Source: Piper betle (Eukaryota > Streptophyta > Magnoliopsida > Piperales > Piperaceae). Taken from it: a stretch of 64,000 nucleotides of DNA. Shown here in pieces: positions 48,128-60,482 of the stretch. The stretch covers positions 1 to 64,000 of the forward strand of contig JAURVB010013873.1 of NCBI GenBank assembly GCA_033002965.1, in the 5' to 3' direction. Positions within the stretch are counted from its first letter, which is position 1, and every line of letters starts with the position of its first letter. Both the position numbers and the translations under genes were made by a program. The notes under the pieces were generated by a model that was not told the DNA's origin, did no database searches, and saw nothing but the letters and a program-made list of their open reading frames with translations.

Positions 48128-51100
48128 ATGGCCGCCATGGCCGCCCTCGACCCCTTCTCCCACACCCTCGCCCTCACCCTCACCCCCACCTCCACCCCCA
48201 CCCCCACCCCCACCCCCACCCCATCCCTCCCCTTCTCCCTCCTCCCCTTTACCTGCCGCCGCCGACGACCGCCCCACCCCCGCCGCCTCCACTCCCTCCT
48301 CCCCCGACCAGTCTCCGCCGCCGAGGCCGCCAGCGGTGACACGAGCGGTGGCGCGGGCGGTGGCGGCGGGAAGGGGAAGAGGACGGACTTGAAGAAGATC
48401 CTGATCCTGGGAGCGGGGCCGATCGTGATCGGGCAGGCCTGTGAGTTCGACTACTCCGGCACCCAGGCCTGCAAGGCGCTCAAGGAGGAGGGCTACGAGG
48501 TGGTCCTCATCAACTCCAACCCGGCCACCATCATGACCGACCCGGACATGGCCGACAAGACCTACATCACTCCCATGACCCCCGACCTCGTCGAGCAGGT
48601 GCTCGCCAAGGAGCGCCCTGACGCCCTCCTCCCCACCATGGGCGGTCAGACCGCCCTCAACCTCGCCGTCGCCCTCTCCGAGTCCGGCGCCCTCGCCCGC
48701 CACAATGTCGAGCTCATCGGCGCCAAGCTCGCCGCCATCAGGAAGGCCGAGGACCGCGACCTGTTCAAGCAGGCCATGAGCAACATCGGGATCAAGACCC
48801 CGCCTTCCGGCATTGGTACTACGTTAGAGGAGTGTTTCGCCATTGAGGAGCATATAGGGGAGTACCCTCTTATCATCAGACCTGCGTACACATTGGGTGG
48901 GACGGGTGGGGGGATTGCTTATAACAGAGAGGAGTTTGAGAGTATATGTAAAGCTGGGCTTGCTGCCAGCTTGACTTCCCAGGTCTTGGTGGAGAAGTCC
49001 TTGTTGGGGTGGAAGGAGTATGAGCTTGAGGTCATGAGGGATTTGGCTGACAATGTGGTGATCATTTGCTCCATTGAGAATATTGATCCGATGGGGGTGC
49101 ATACGGGGGACTCGATCACTGTCGCTCCTGCTCAGACTCTGACTGATAAGGAGTATCAGCGGCTGCGGGACTATTCGATTAAGATCATTCGGGAGATTGG
49201 TGTGGAGTGCGGTGGGTCGAATGTGCAGTTCGCTGTTAATCCTGTTGATGGTGAGGTTATGGTGATTGAAATGAACCCGAGGGTGTCGAGGTCGTCGGCA
49301 TTGGCTTCGAAGGCTACAGGGTTTCCGATTGCTAAGATGGCGGCTAAGCTGTCTGTGGGTTACACTTTGGATGAGATACCGAATGATATTACGAAGAAGA
49401 CACCTGCTAGTTTTGAGCCGTCTATTGATTATGTGGTGACTAAGGTATATTACTTTTTAGATATCAGTGATTAAATTTGCTTCACCTTTTTGCTAGTTTG
49501 TATGGAAAAATATGATTTATTTATTGGGATAGCATAAATATCTTTGTTGACTTGTTATTGCTTAAATATGGAAATGCTGAATTATGAAATGGAATTCAAG
49601 TTGTTTCTACTTCTTTTACCTCTTTTCAATCTATTAGATTATTTTAGTATGCCCCATATCCTACCCCATTCTCTTAGCTTGGTAGAGTAAACATTTTATC
49701 TATTAACATTTACATTTAGTGTTGCATTGAATTTGGGATCGGTGGTTTTGTTTGTTGTGTGGTGGCAGGTCATGATGTTGCTGTTGTATAATGGCCTGTT
49801 TTGTTTGTGGTTTGATTTTACAGATACCTCGGTTTGCGTTTGAGAAATTCCCTGGCTCCCAACCTATTCTGACAACCCAGATGAAGTCGGTGGGTGAATC
49901 CATGGCTTTAGGCCGCACCTTTCAGGAGTCCTTCCAAAAGGCTGTCAGATCACTTGAATGTGGCTATTCTGGCTGGGGTTGTGCACAAGTGAAGGAACTG
50001 AATTGGGAGTGGGATCAGCTCAAATACAGCCTTCGAGTACCAAATCCAGACCGCATTCATGCTGTCTATGCAGCATTGAAGAGGGGTATGAAAGTCGAGG
50101 AGATATATGAGATAAGCTTGATTGATAAATGGTTCCTTACTCAGCTGAAAGAGTTGGTTGAAGTGGAACAGTTCCTTGCGTCCAGAAGCTTATACCAACT
50201 CTCGGAAGATGACTTTTATGAAGTCAAGAGGCGTGGCTTTAGTGACAAGCAGATTGCTTTTGCCACATCGTCCACTGAGTCTGAAGTTCGTTCAAAGAGG
50301 GTGGCACTAGGCGTTATTCCAGCATATAAGAGGGTGGATACTTGTGCTGCTGAATTCGAGGCCAATACCCCTTACTTGTACTCCTCTTATGATTTTGAGT
50401 GTGAATCAGCTCCTACAGGAAGGGACAAGGTGCTGATTTTGGGTGGTGGTCCAAATCGCATCGGTCAGGGAATTGAATTTGATTACTGCTGCTGTCACAC
50501 GTCATTTGCTCTACGGGATGCCGGATTTGAGACAATAATGATGAATTCTAATCCAGAGACTGTTTCAACGGATTATGATACAAGTGATCGGCTTTACTTT
50601 GAGCCTCTTACTGTTGAAGATGTATTGAATGTCATTGATCTAGAAAAACCTGCTGGAATCATTGTACAGTTTGGAGGCCAAACTCCTCTTAAGTTGGCAC
50701 TTCCCATACAACAATATCTTGATGAGCACAAGCCTATTTGTGCCAGTGGTATACAACCAGTTTGCATATGGGGTACCTCTCCAGATTCCATAGATGCTGC
50801 TGAAGACAGAGAGAGGTTTAATGCCATCCTCAAGGAGCTCCAAATTGAACAGCCCAAAGGTGGCATTGCTAAGAGCGAAGAGGCTGCTCTTGCCATAGCT
50901 GGGGACATTGGATACCCAGTTGTTGTTCGACCTTCTTATGTGCTGGGTGGACGTGCAATGGAAATAGTCTATAGTGATGATAAACTTGTCACATACCTTG
51001 AAACTGCAGTGGAGGTGGATCCTGATCGACCTGTTTTGATAGACAAGTACCTCACTGATGCGATTGAAATAGATGTGGATGCCCTTGCTGATTCACATGG

Positions 51101-52070
51101 AAATGTGGTCATTGGGGGCATCATGGAGCACATTGAGCAAGCTGGGGTCCATTCAGGGGATTCAGCATGTTTGCTTCCAACACAGAACATTGCACCTTCT
51201 TGTTTGGAATCCATTAGGTCATGGACTATAAAGCTGGCAAAACAGCTTAATGTGTGTGGACTCATGAATTGCCAGTATGCTATTACCTCTTTGAATGAGG
51301 TTTTCTTGCTTGAAGCTAACCCTCGAGCTTCTCGTACGGTTCCATTTGTTTCCAAGGCAATTGGGCATCCTTTGGCAAAATATGCCTGTCTTATTATGTC
51401 TGGTAAGTCCTTGTCTGATATTAGGTTTACTCAAGAAGTGATACCCAAGCATGTGTCAGTAAAAGAAGCTGTCCTTCCATTTGAAAAGTTCCAAGGCTGT
51501 GATGTTATGTTGGGGCCAGAGATGAGAAGCACTGGGGAGGTAATGGGCATTGATTTTAACTTGACTTTGGCATTTGCCAAGGCACAAATTGCTGCAGGCC
51601 AGAAGCTTCCCATGTCAGGTACAGTTTTCCTCAGCTTAAATGACGCGACTAAACGCCGTTTGCCTGAACTTGCCCGGGCATTTTTGGATCTTGGATTTAG
51701 AATTGTGGCGACTTCAGGAACTGCTCAGTTCATAGAGAGGGAAACAAATATTCAGGTGGATAGGGTATTTAAGATGCATGAAGGACGGCCTCATGCAGTA
51801 GACATGATAGCCAATGGTCAGATCCAGCTGATGGTAATCACAAGCTCTGGCGATGCACTAGATAATATTGACGGGCGACATCTGAGGAGGATGGCACTGA
51901 ATAAAAGAATTCCAGTAATAACAACCGTGGCAGGAGCGCTAGCTAGTGTAGATGCAATAAAGAGCATGAAGAGATATTCTCTTAATATGATTGCATTACA
52001 GGATTTCTTCCATGTGCCTTCAGATTTAGAAACACGAAAGTTGGAGTCAGCATCATCGTCTTATTCTTAG
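48128..52070 (+). CDS. CARB: Carbamoyl-phosphate synthase large subunit, plastid
   Basis: Two exons, 48128-49444 and 49824-52070, with a GT-AG intron of 379 bp. The product is 1187 aa, the length I recall for Arabidopsis CARB. The enzyme makes carbamoyl phosphate from ammonia supplied by the small subunit, bicarbonate and two ATP, feeding arginine and pyrimidine synthesis in the plastid. Residues 1-85 form an Arg/Ser/Pro-rich transit peptide with a TP repeat. The first synthetase half starts near 88 ([20 protein letters not shown]), with an ATP-grasp region to about 430. The linker/oligomerisation region follows, the second half starts near 641 ([15 protein letters not shown]), and the allosteric MGS-like domain covers about 1037-1160. 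No lesion was seen. Exon 1 is much more GC-rich than exon 2. A second ATG at 48137 is possible. Confidence 0.97.
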
Positions 52071-54059
52071 TTATGTGTGAAACAAGTGTGGTTTGTAACC
52101 TGGACAAGTACTTTACCGGCTTCAAAGAACCGCTGCTCATTGGCTATGTTTGGCTCGATGCCAAGGGCTTCGTGAATTTGCTTCAAAAGTGTAGGTGAAT
52201 ACATTTTACTGTTTGCATCTATGATTCGTTAGGGTATCTTAGGATTGTGCTCTTGTTTTGCTTTTGCTTATATGAGTTAGCAGCAATAGCAATAGCATTT
52301 GTTTGGGTTTGGGGGGCAAGAAATAATCTATCAGTTGAATTGAATGATATACGTGTAGAACTGTAAGCTTTGCAGACATTAAGTTTGTTTGTCAACAAGA
52401 AGAAAGTCAATTTTGTATGGATTGTATATGTTAGTCAATTTTTTCTTTGTGCATGCTTTCTTTTTCAGAGGCGGCCCTCTTTCTATTTCATTAGTTTAAG
52501 TCTGGATGATGGAATACATTGGAGGCATTCTCTAAGCTTACTTGCTTATGTGAGATGGCCTTAATCCTCCCCTTGTCACGATCGCGAAAATGCTGAATAT
52601 TGACAAATCTGGGCTTTGGTTATGAGCTATCGACTCTCAAGCATCCTGGAATCTCTGTAGAGGTGTACATTTGTTCTATTCTTATATTTTTTTATTTGTT
52701 ATGTAACTCTTTAGGTTAAAGGTGTATGTTTTTGCTTTTGAAAGAACTCTTAGGATAAGTCTTTTTCTGCAGGTAAAATAGATTGGAATGGTGTTCTCCA
52801 ATTTGCAGCGCTCTCATCAACCTATGCTTCATGGCAAAATTCACAATCAATGCAAACCTATCTAATAATAAGTCCCCAGAGAAGCAGTATATGCTGATAA
52901 AAAAAGGTTGCACCTGACTCATGGCCATAACTATACCTGATCAAGAAGGCAAGCTGTACCTACACTTATTTTCTTTAGTATTGAGCAGCTTTTACTAGCA
53001 AAAGAAGCAGCCTGACCCAGGTGATAGAATACACTTTTAGGTCATCTAAGGAAGCCTGATATAACTTAGTTACTTAACATAACACGGTAGCATGCTTTCA
53101 AATTAATTATAGTTACATGATAAATGATTTACTCAATGCTCCACTTGCTAACCCAAAACCTTTAAGATAAATAGTTTCCACTAATAATAATACGCACCAA
53201 ACTAAGGCAAAAATTAAAATCACAAGTTCCATTTATACAAAAGCATGGTAGGTCACAAAAATTTCTGATCTTCTGGATGAAGGAAACGCAATATGCAAGA
53301 CAGGCGGACCTCAAATTTCCTGAAGCTAATTTACATTCCATCTAATCTCGTTCCAGATTACCGCTGCCGTGAATGTAATAAACTAAGAAAGGGTGACCCA
53401 ACATTTTAAAAAAAAATTGTGATAAAGAAAGAGGTATGATTTGGCAGAATAAAAACAGAGATAAATACAGAACAATTACTCCCTCGTCTCCTTGCAGTAG
53501 AAGAAAAGGACATTACCTTGCACAACCATAAAGAAAATCAAGAATTTTACTGTGCCGACAACCACAACATGTTTGCCCTGGCCATTCCCCACCCATATGT
53601 CCAAGAGCAAGTTTATCTCAGTGTCGAGCCACACTCATATTTAATTACTCTACACACATCGGATCTAAATCTGTGAATCGCCCACCCATTACTAAAACAG
53701 AGATGAAAACCATAATGGTTTCTCCTTTGTCAAACACTGCAAGGCACTAAAAGTTATGTTTCGACTACCCCCATATCAAATCAGATGATCCTTTTGATTA
53801 GCTAGTGTTATCCTGTTTTCTTCTGTAGCACGATTATTATTCGGCATCTTTTTCATCAAGAATTATATGCAATTTGGATAATTATGGCGATGCAGTTCCA
53901 GTTCATGTAATGGCAAAAACAGCACACAAGCATTGGATGATGACACCCACCCCAATTATCCCCCATGTCCATCGCAATGACAAAATAGAGTACTGGTACC
54001 AGTAATTGCAAATTCAGTAACAGCAAAACGAGTCTAATGGCAGAAGCTCACCATTGCTG
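52071..54059. other. CARB 3' UTR and intergenic sequence
   Basis: The first 300-500 bp is probably CARB 3' UTR. The rest has no recognised gene. Part of it may be 3' UTR of the minus-strand ARM-repeat gene ending at 54060. Confidence 0.5.
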
Positions 54060-55128
54060 TCACAATGGCAAGCTCTTGCAGCTGCCGGTGGCTGTGAGGG
54101 ACTTGAAATGATCGGAAGGTTCAAAGTCCGGCAGCAGGTTGGCCCTCTTCACAATCCTCCTAATGTTGCTCTCCAAGCTCTGCTACACCAGTTCCATCAC
54201 GGCCACCTCTCTTTTACATTAAAATAGTCCCGTATATTTATTGTAGGTTTCTTTTAATTATTTAAAGCTCTTTTAGAGGTTTAAAAGGTCCAATAATTGT
54301 ATCATAACTTAATTGGGGCCCAAAGGGCCTAACACATCCCTCCCCATCTCCCCAGCCCTCACCGACAATGACGAATAATGCTAGTGAGCTGACACAGCCA
54401 CCACGGATCCACACACCTGCTATGCTATAGCCATCCGATCACAATCTCGAAACAATGAACAAATTTTTGGGTAAGACGTTACCGATTCAGGTGATAGAAA
54501 AAATATAATTAAGACATGACAGTCAACTATACACAAGATTCATTGAACATGTTTAAGCTGTGTATGAATCAAAGAACCAATAATGCAGACGTGAAAAGAT
54601 TTTGGTTTGTAATTTATTGGATCAGATTATTGTAAACGACAATTTAAGCTTTGGTATAGTATACGAATCAAGGCGAAAGATGGAGGACCTGCTTCCCCAT
54701 GTCGACTCTCAAGCATTGAAGAATCCGGGAAGCTCTCTTTTGGGCGAGAGTGGAGCCGATCAGGGTGAGCTCCAGCTCCTCCGACAAGATCCCGGCGTCG
54801 ACCATGGCCTGCGGTCGACGGGCCAGACCCTGTGCGCCATCACCATGAGAATGTACGAGACCTACTCTTGGCAGGCGGGAGAGTCGAACCAGTTGAGCAC
54901 GACGACCTTCGCCAGCTTTCGTACGGCCATGGCCGCCGCCTTCTTCTTCTCCGCATCTCCGAATTGCAGCCCCCTCACCACCCCCCGGAGCTCCTCCAAT
55001 GCCTCCATCTTCCGTCTTGCTTGATAACTGGCGTCGGGGTTCTTGAGCAGGTCCAAGAGGCGGCGCTTGCCGGCGGGACTGGGGTGGCGCTCCGGGGACA
55101 TGGCGGGGGCGAGGTGGCGCTTGGCCAT
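54060..55128 (-). pseudogene. ARM-repeat protein gene, internally deleted
   Basis: Three pieces read right to left. The N-terminal part at 55128-54862 has RRLLDLLKNPDASYQARRK and KAAAMAVRKLAK, a helical ARM-type start, then runs into a stop. In another frame, about 54790-54690 reads LTLIGSTLAQKRASRILQCL, like the last helices of an ARM domain. The C-terminal tail at 54210-54060 reads SLESNIRRIVKRANLLPDF and ends KSLPL; it carries a TAG at 54183-54185. Similar tails close plant ARM-repeat proteins. Several hundred codons of central repeats are missing, and a small LTR-like repeat (54212-54334) separates the last two pieces. A hAT-type element sits about 140 bp upstream of the ATG. Confidence 0.6.
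54212..54334 (+). repeat. Solo LTR-like repeat inside the ARM pseudogene
   Basis: It resembles 358-535 in reduced form: ATTAAAATAG..TATTTATTGTAGGTTTC..TTATTTAAAG..GGGCCCAAAGGGCCTAACA. The opposite-strand ARM gene's last two readable pieces lie on either side. No target duplication was found. Confidence 0.4.
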
Positions 55129-55271
55129 TTTCCGGCGAGGGAAGGGGAGCTACATTGGGTGAGTGAGGAAGGGAGGAAGATTGCACGCCAAGAAAGTGAA
55201 AGCGATACAAAAGAGAGCAAATGCAAAAAATTCAATGAAAAGAGAAGTGGAAAGTGGGGAAGGAGGATGAT

Positions 55272-56170
55272 GGTTGCATGAATCGGAATCGGAATCGGAA
55301 TCGGTTTTCCATTTAATCGGAATCGGAATCGGAATCGGTCTGAATCGGCCAAGAATCGGTTCAGTTGAATCGGTCCAAATTAATTTAATCGGTCATATAT
55401 AATAATTTGACAATTTACAACATAAATATATTAAAATTGGGTATTGATGTTATTTTGAAATTATTTTGTGTATTATAGTTTATGATATTTTTTTAAATAT
55501 TTTTTAAGATTTTTTTTTAAATTATTTAGAATTAATTATTATTTTTGACTCGGGTTAGACTCGAGTCAACTTTTAATTACGAGAATGCCACCCTCCCCTT
55601 CTACCCCCGCCACCGCCGGCGGCCCGGTCGGCGGCGAGCCTCGCGACGGCGATGTCGGCCGCCCGGTTGGACGAACCGTCGGCCGGCCGAATCGCGGCGG
55701 AATCGGGCGGAAGCGCGGTGGAAGTGTCGGACGGCGGAAGCCGAGTTCGGGCGGCGGTCGCAGCGTCTGCGGCGGAATCGCGGCGGAGGGCGGAGCTGAG
55801 GTCGGAATCGGGCGGCGGTGGCGTGGTCGGACGGCGGAAGTGCGGCGGAGGGCGGCGGAGCGAACGCGGCGGCGGAATCGGGGGAGAGGGTTTGATTTAG
55901 GTTTTAAATCCAAATTACCATTTTACCCATGCTTAAATAATTTAATAAAAATTATATCTAGGGTATTTTGGTAATTTTGTAATAAAACCGATTCCGATTT
56001 AAATCGGTCGATTCCGATTCCGAGTTAAATCGGTCAGAATCGGCTGAAACCCGCCGATTCAAGACCCAATTCGGGGCCGACCGAGTCGGCCCCGAAATCG
56101 AATCGGCGCGACGCCGATCCGATTTAAATCGGCCGATTCCGCACGGAATCGGCCCATTCGTGCATCACTG
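55272..56170. mobile_element. hAT-type element with AATCGG terminal arrays, copy 2
   Basis: An 899-bp sister of 12298-13232, with an exact 8-bp duplication AGGATGAT (55264-55271 and 56171-56178). The ends are GGTTGCATGAATCGG and, reversed, CAGTGATGCACGAATGGG. It has the same plan: AATCGG array, AT-rich part with the GACTCGGGTTAGACTCGAGTC segment (55546-55567), GC-rich block (55610-55890), an AATTACCATTTTACCC segment, and an inverted hexamer array. ORFs across the GC-rich block differ in frame and sequence between the copies and are not genes. Confidence 0.82.
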
Positions 56171-56178
56171 AGGATGAT

Positions 56179-57551
56179 ATGAAACTGTCCTTACTAAAGA
56201 CTTAATATTTAAAGGATTTATTAAACAAAATTCAATAAAAATAAGCCTTGGTAAGTTTTTTTCTTTTTCTATGTGTAAAACGGGTAAACCGGCTAATTTA
56301 TTTGAAGTAATTATTAAATTTAGCCGGTCATAAGTAAAGGCGATTATATTTGACTGCCATCGACAAAAGTATCATACTTGACTGCCTTTGATTTAAGATA
56401 AAGCTAACAAGATTTGTTCATCTTTAGATTTAAGATTTTCTTATTTTAGAATTCAACATATATATTTTTATTTATATGTGCTATTATTGTTTGTTTACTA
56501 TAAAAGTTACTTAACACGCCCATGTTTTTTTAATGATAATTGCTTTTTGGAAAAAAGTGAAGCCCCATAGCCCTAAACGGGAAAGCTTTAAATATTGAGC
56601 TCTTTTGTGGCAGAACCAAAATTTGGATACTATTTTTTTGTCAAAAAGCCCATTTTTCACCAGCTCTTCACTCCTTTTTACATGATAGGTACTCTAAAAG
56701 ATAGTGTTTTGACCACATTTTAGGCTTTGTATTTGCTTTTCATCAAATCCGAGATTTTTGACAGAAATATTTTCCTTTTAATACCGGTTGAAAGAAAAAA
56801 CAGAAGCCTTTTTTTATTTTTGCCAAAACGTGTTTAAGTGTGAGTTACCGGAAGCAAACTTGCATATATTTTGCCAACAAGGTGTTGGCGCTGAGCACCC
56901 GCTGTGACCACATGCCTTGCCTGATCAATGATGGACGAAACATCACAACATATTTGTTTATTTATTGGACATGATTAGTATTAGCTATTAAGTTCACTAA
57001 TTCAGGTTTTGCTTCAAGGAGAAGTCGTTTTCCTCGTTCCTCTTTCATCGGATTTTTAGAATAATTGAGCTTGGAGGGACGACAGTTGTCTATGGATTTA
57101 TCACCTGATCCACCACCCTCAGATAATTTCCACAAATTAATTTATAAAATATAAATAAATAAAAGTCGCAACCATAATTTTAAATACCTTATCAACCACT
57201 ATGCTAGATTTTAAGTGGTACACGGAATGCATGGTTTAACCGGGTTTCAACCGGATCAAACCAGATTTGAAACATTATACCGGATTTTAAGTGTTACGTA
57301 GTATGCATGGTTTAACTGGGTAAAGTTATATTGGATTTAATATTTAATTCAATTATTCTTACTTAAAAAAATTTACAAGAACCTCCCTTAATTTTTTAAG
57401 AAATGTTCTTGTACCTATGTAAAATAAAGACATACAAAGTATAACATAATAATAATTTCAAATCAAAATAAGTTAAATAACAATAATGTTATCTAAAAAC
57501 CACATAATATAAAAAAATGTCCAGACACATTATAGTCTTATAATAGAAACT
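56179..57551. other. Intergenic sequence
   Basis: No gene was recognised. Near 57213-57325 a segment containing GCATGGTTTAAC occurs twice about 76 bp apart, with ACCGGATT and ACCGGGTTT motifs. Similar ACCCGG and CCGG motifs appear at 60280-60480, across the later LTR insertion, so both flanks may belong to one older repeat. Confidence 0.45.
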
Positions 57552-57556
57552 AAACG

Positions 57557-59647
57557 TGTAAAACCCGTGACTCGAGTCAGGGTTTTGCGTTACCGAACCA
57601 GTCGGTTCGATCGTTGGTTCGAGTCGAGTCGGTTTCATGAATCGCGTGCTGAGTCGAGACCAGCCGTGAGTTATGAGCGATGAGAGTCAGGTGTACCTGA
57701 ATATATGATGATAACGTCGAGAAGATGGTGAGATACGAGTTATCTGAATATATGAAAGTATGCAGTATTTTTTTCTTTTTATATGTTTGATCGTAGAAAT
57801 AGTTTTAGGGCCGAATGACGAATTAGGACGCGTTGGATTATATTCGGGTGGGTTATTAGTTATAGAGCATGTCATTTGGATGTTGTTGTGTTTGTTTTAT
57901 TTTATGTGATTTTTCCATATTTTTCTAGATTTTTTTAGAATTTATTACGAACTAGTTATTATTTTGACTTATTTGAAAGTTTTGATTATTAGAATTGCAT
58001 GCTAGGATTGGTGAATTGTGTGTGATAATAATATATATAAATGTAGATTTGATTAAGGATAAAAATATGAAATTTGTTTGATTGTGTGGTGTTAAAAATA
58101 GAAGTTATGAAACTAATTAGGGTTATTAAGTAATAATCATGATCTAATCAAACTAGCTTAAGTAGACTCGCTAGAATTGATATAGGTTGATGTGTGTTGA
58201 TTGACGTGTGATTGTGTTGATTGTGTGTGTATGCTATAGGATATGTGATTCATCATGCGGGCGTTAGTTTTTAGCTTGATTGTGTAGGTACGGTGTAGGA
58301 GCTCGCCGCCTAGGCGCGTGGACCCGTTTGGAGCTTCTACCAGGTCCGTTTAGGACTCGTTCTCCGATTTACGCTACTCTCTTGTGTATTTGATTTATTA
58401 TGTGCAGGACGAGTTAAGTGGCGTTTTATCGAATCCCACTTAACTCGGGCCATTTAGCCAACGATTTTTCGGATTAATAACCCTCGAGGATGAGATCCCT
58501 CGAGTTTGTTTTCGAACTTCAGATCCAGCTCACGTTGCCTTCGGGCCTATTGTATAAATCCCAACCCAGACCTATATATATGTATAGTTTTCGTGTTTTT
58601 GTGAGAGACTGAATGAGGGAAATCCGACTACCGTGCTACGCGAGCGGGCACGTGTGTGTCGACAGTGGGCTCTGGAATGGTGTGCGGGCCGTTTCATTCC
58701 CGAGGGATCCTGACAACTCCACCTTTGAGTTCCTCAAACCCGGAGAAGTGTGGAGGTTCACGGGCACTGCATTGCAGCGCATGTCTAGACTTGTGGTTTC
58801 AAAGGGTACTGAAGGCGACTGCCTGAGAGTACTCGGCCTTCGTGCTCAAGGCCAGGAGTAATATGGAAGGTGCAGAGGGCGGAAAGGAATGAGATTTGAC
58901 GCGAGAAGCAATAGAGAAATGGCCGAGGCATGAGAATGTGAAAGATAGGGGGACGCTGTCGACCCGAGGGCGACGGCTCCCGTATGTGCCCTGATGAGAG
59001 TTCTTGAGGAAGTATATGGTTTTCTTTCAACAGGAGAGTTTGCTCTCCTGTGCCAGATTGATATTAGTTATTTTCCGGGCCGGTAACACTCGTTACTGAC
59101 GGTTTTTCTATATATATGTAGGTGAGAAATACGAGCGATGAAAGCTGTCGGGACTGCGGAGGAGCAGCACGGAACCGCGCACACATGTACCTGCCGCGTG
59201 TAATCTATAATGACGGTGTGTTATTGCTACGTGAATGATAATTTTGATGTGTTTGCTTGAGTGAATTACTTGTTATGAAACGAACTGATAAATATGAATG
59301 AGTAGGGAGCCTTGGAGTTTAGACTCGGCTCAGGTAAAAAGAATGAGATAATGATTGTATGTCACGGTAGATTATTATGTGTTATCGTATTTTTATAAAA
59401 TAGTATATATTTTCTTTTGGTTTCGCATTTGTTGTTTTGCCTTATTTTGCTTGTACATCATAGCATGCATGTAGGACTCCGTTAGAACCCACGCATCTCA
59501 TCCATGCATTTCATGTTTGCATCTCCATCTTAAAACGCCGAGAGTAGATCCTGGACGGCTTAACCGAACCCAGTAGATTAGCGAACGGTTCGGTCGCCGG
59601 TGACATTCCCGGGTCGGTTCGCGGGTGAGCCGAAACGGGGTGTTACA
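57557..59647 (+). mobile_element. Solo LTR of family LTR-A, 2091 bp, with internal deletion
   Basis: It starts TGTAAAACCCGTG, ends GGGGTGTTACA and has an exact 5-bp duplication AAACG (57552-57556 and 59648-59652). It is very similar to 18778-21649, except that about 777 bp, equivalent to 19188-19964 there, is missing. The junction reads ATTTTGACT|TATTTGAAAG at 57969/57970. The lost part is the whole GC-rich block and its tandem repeat. Confidence 0.9.
59031..59050. other. Perfect hairpin inside LTR-A
   Basis: The same 8-bp stem and TTTG loop as at 21026-21045. Confidence 0.45.
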
Positions 59648-59700
59648 AAACGTCGACCACAATTGGCAAGTCCATAATTCTGCTAAAAAACAAATATAAT

Positions 59701-59940
59701 AAGACCATCAACATAACATATTATATAAATAGTAAGTACACCAAAATATTTAAGGAAATTTTAAAATTGTTTAGGAAAAATTTACCAACTACATAACATC
59801 ATCAAATTAATAATTGGAACATCAATATAACATGTTATATATATAGTAAACACCAAAACATGTAGGGAAGTTCTAAAAAATTTTAAGCAAAATTAACCAA
59901 CTACATAACATCATCAAATTAATAATTGGAACATGACATC
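59701..59940. repeat. Tandem duplication of about 120 bp
   Basis: Two adjacent AT-rich units, each with AACATATTATA/AACATGTTATA, CACCAAAA, and ending ACTACATAACATCATCAAAT then TAATTGGAACAT. Function unknown. Confidence 0.7.
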
Positions 59941-60482
59941 AACACAACAATATCAAATTAATATTGAAACCATCCACAAATTTTTAAAAAAATTAAAATA
60001 AAAGTTCACAAATTGGGATGATGAGGAGAAGCGTTAGTGGTGAAACGTCAGGAAAGAAGATGACGTCGCAGTGGCAAGTGAAGGTGGGTGGTGGCAATGC
60101 GAGTGGTAGGAGGCTGCAAGACATCACCGGCAAGAGAGATGGCTAGATATCGCTGGTGTTAGGACAGTTTCAGCAAGACATTGTCAGCAGGATATGGTCA
60201 CAGCGAGGTGGTCTGAGTAGCGAGTGGTCACAGGTTGGAGGTGGTCGCTGGTAGGAGGTGGATATCAACAGTGGATTAGGTTAGCCGTTTGGGGAAATTC
60301 GGGCATGGACAAGTTTCATTTTTGGAACTGGGCAGTATTACACCGGATTGGCTGGTTTGCGCGAACCACCGACGAGCCAATTTTGGTGAAAACCGGAGGA
60401 AACAAGCCGGGTTCATTAGAATCCAATTTGTTTCTTAAACCCGGACAATTGACCATGTGGTACCCGGTATATCTGGTTTGAC
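59941..60482. other. Unassigned repeat-like sequence
   Basis: A GC-richer stretch with GGTGG motifs (60050-60260), then ACCGGATTGGCTGG, AACCGGAGG and ACCCGGTATATCTGG motifs. An 85-codon ORF at 60224-60481 has no recognisable domain and is probably chance. Confidence 0.4.

Noticed and set aside
60224..60481. 85-codon Trp-rich ORF
   Set aside because: It falls in repeat-like sequence with CCGG motifs. No domain or conserved partner.
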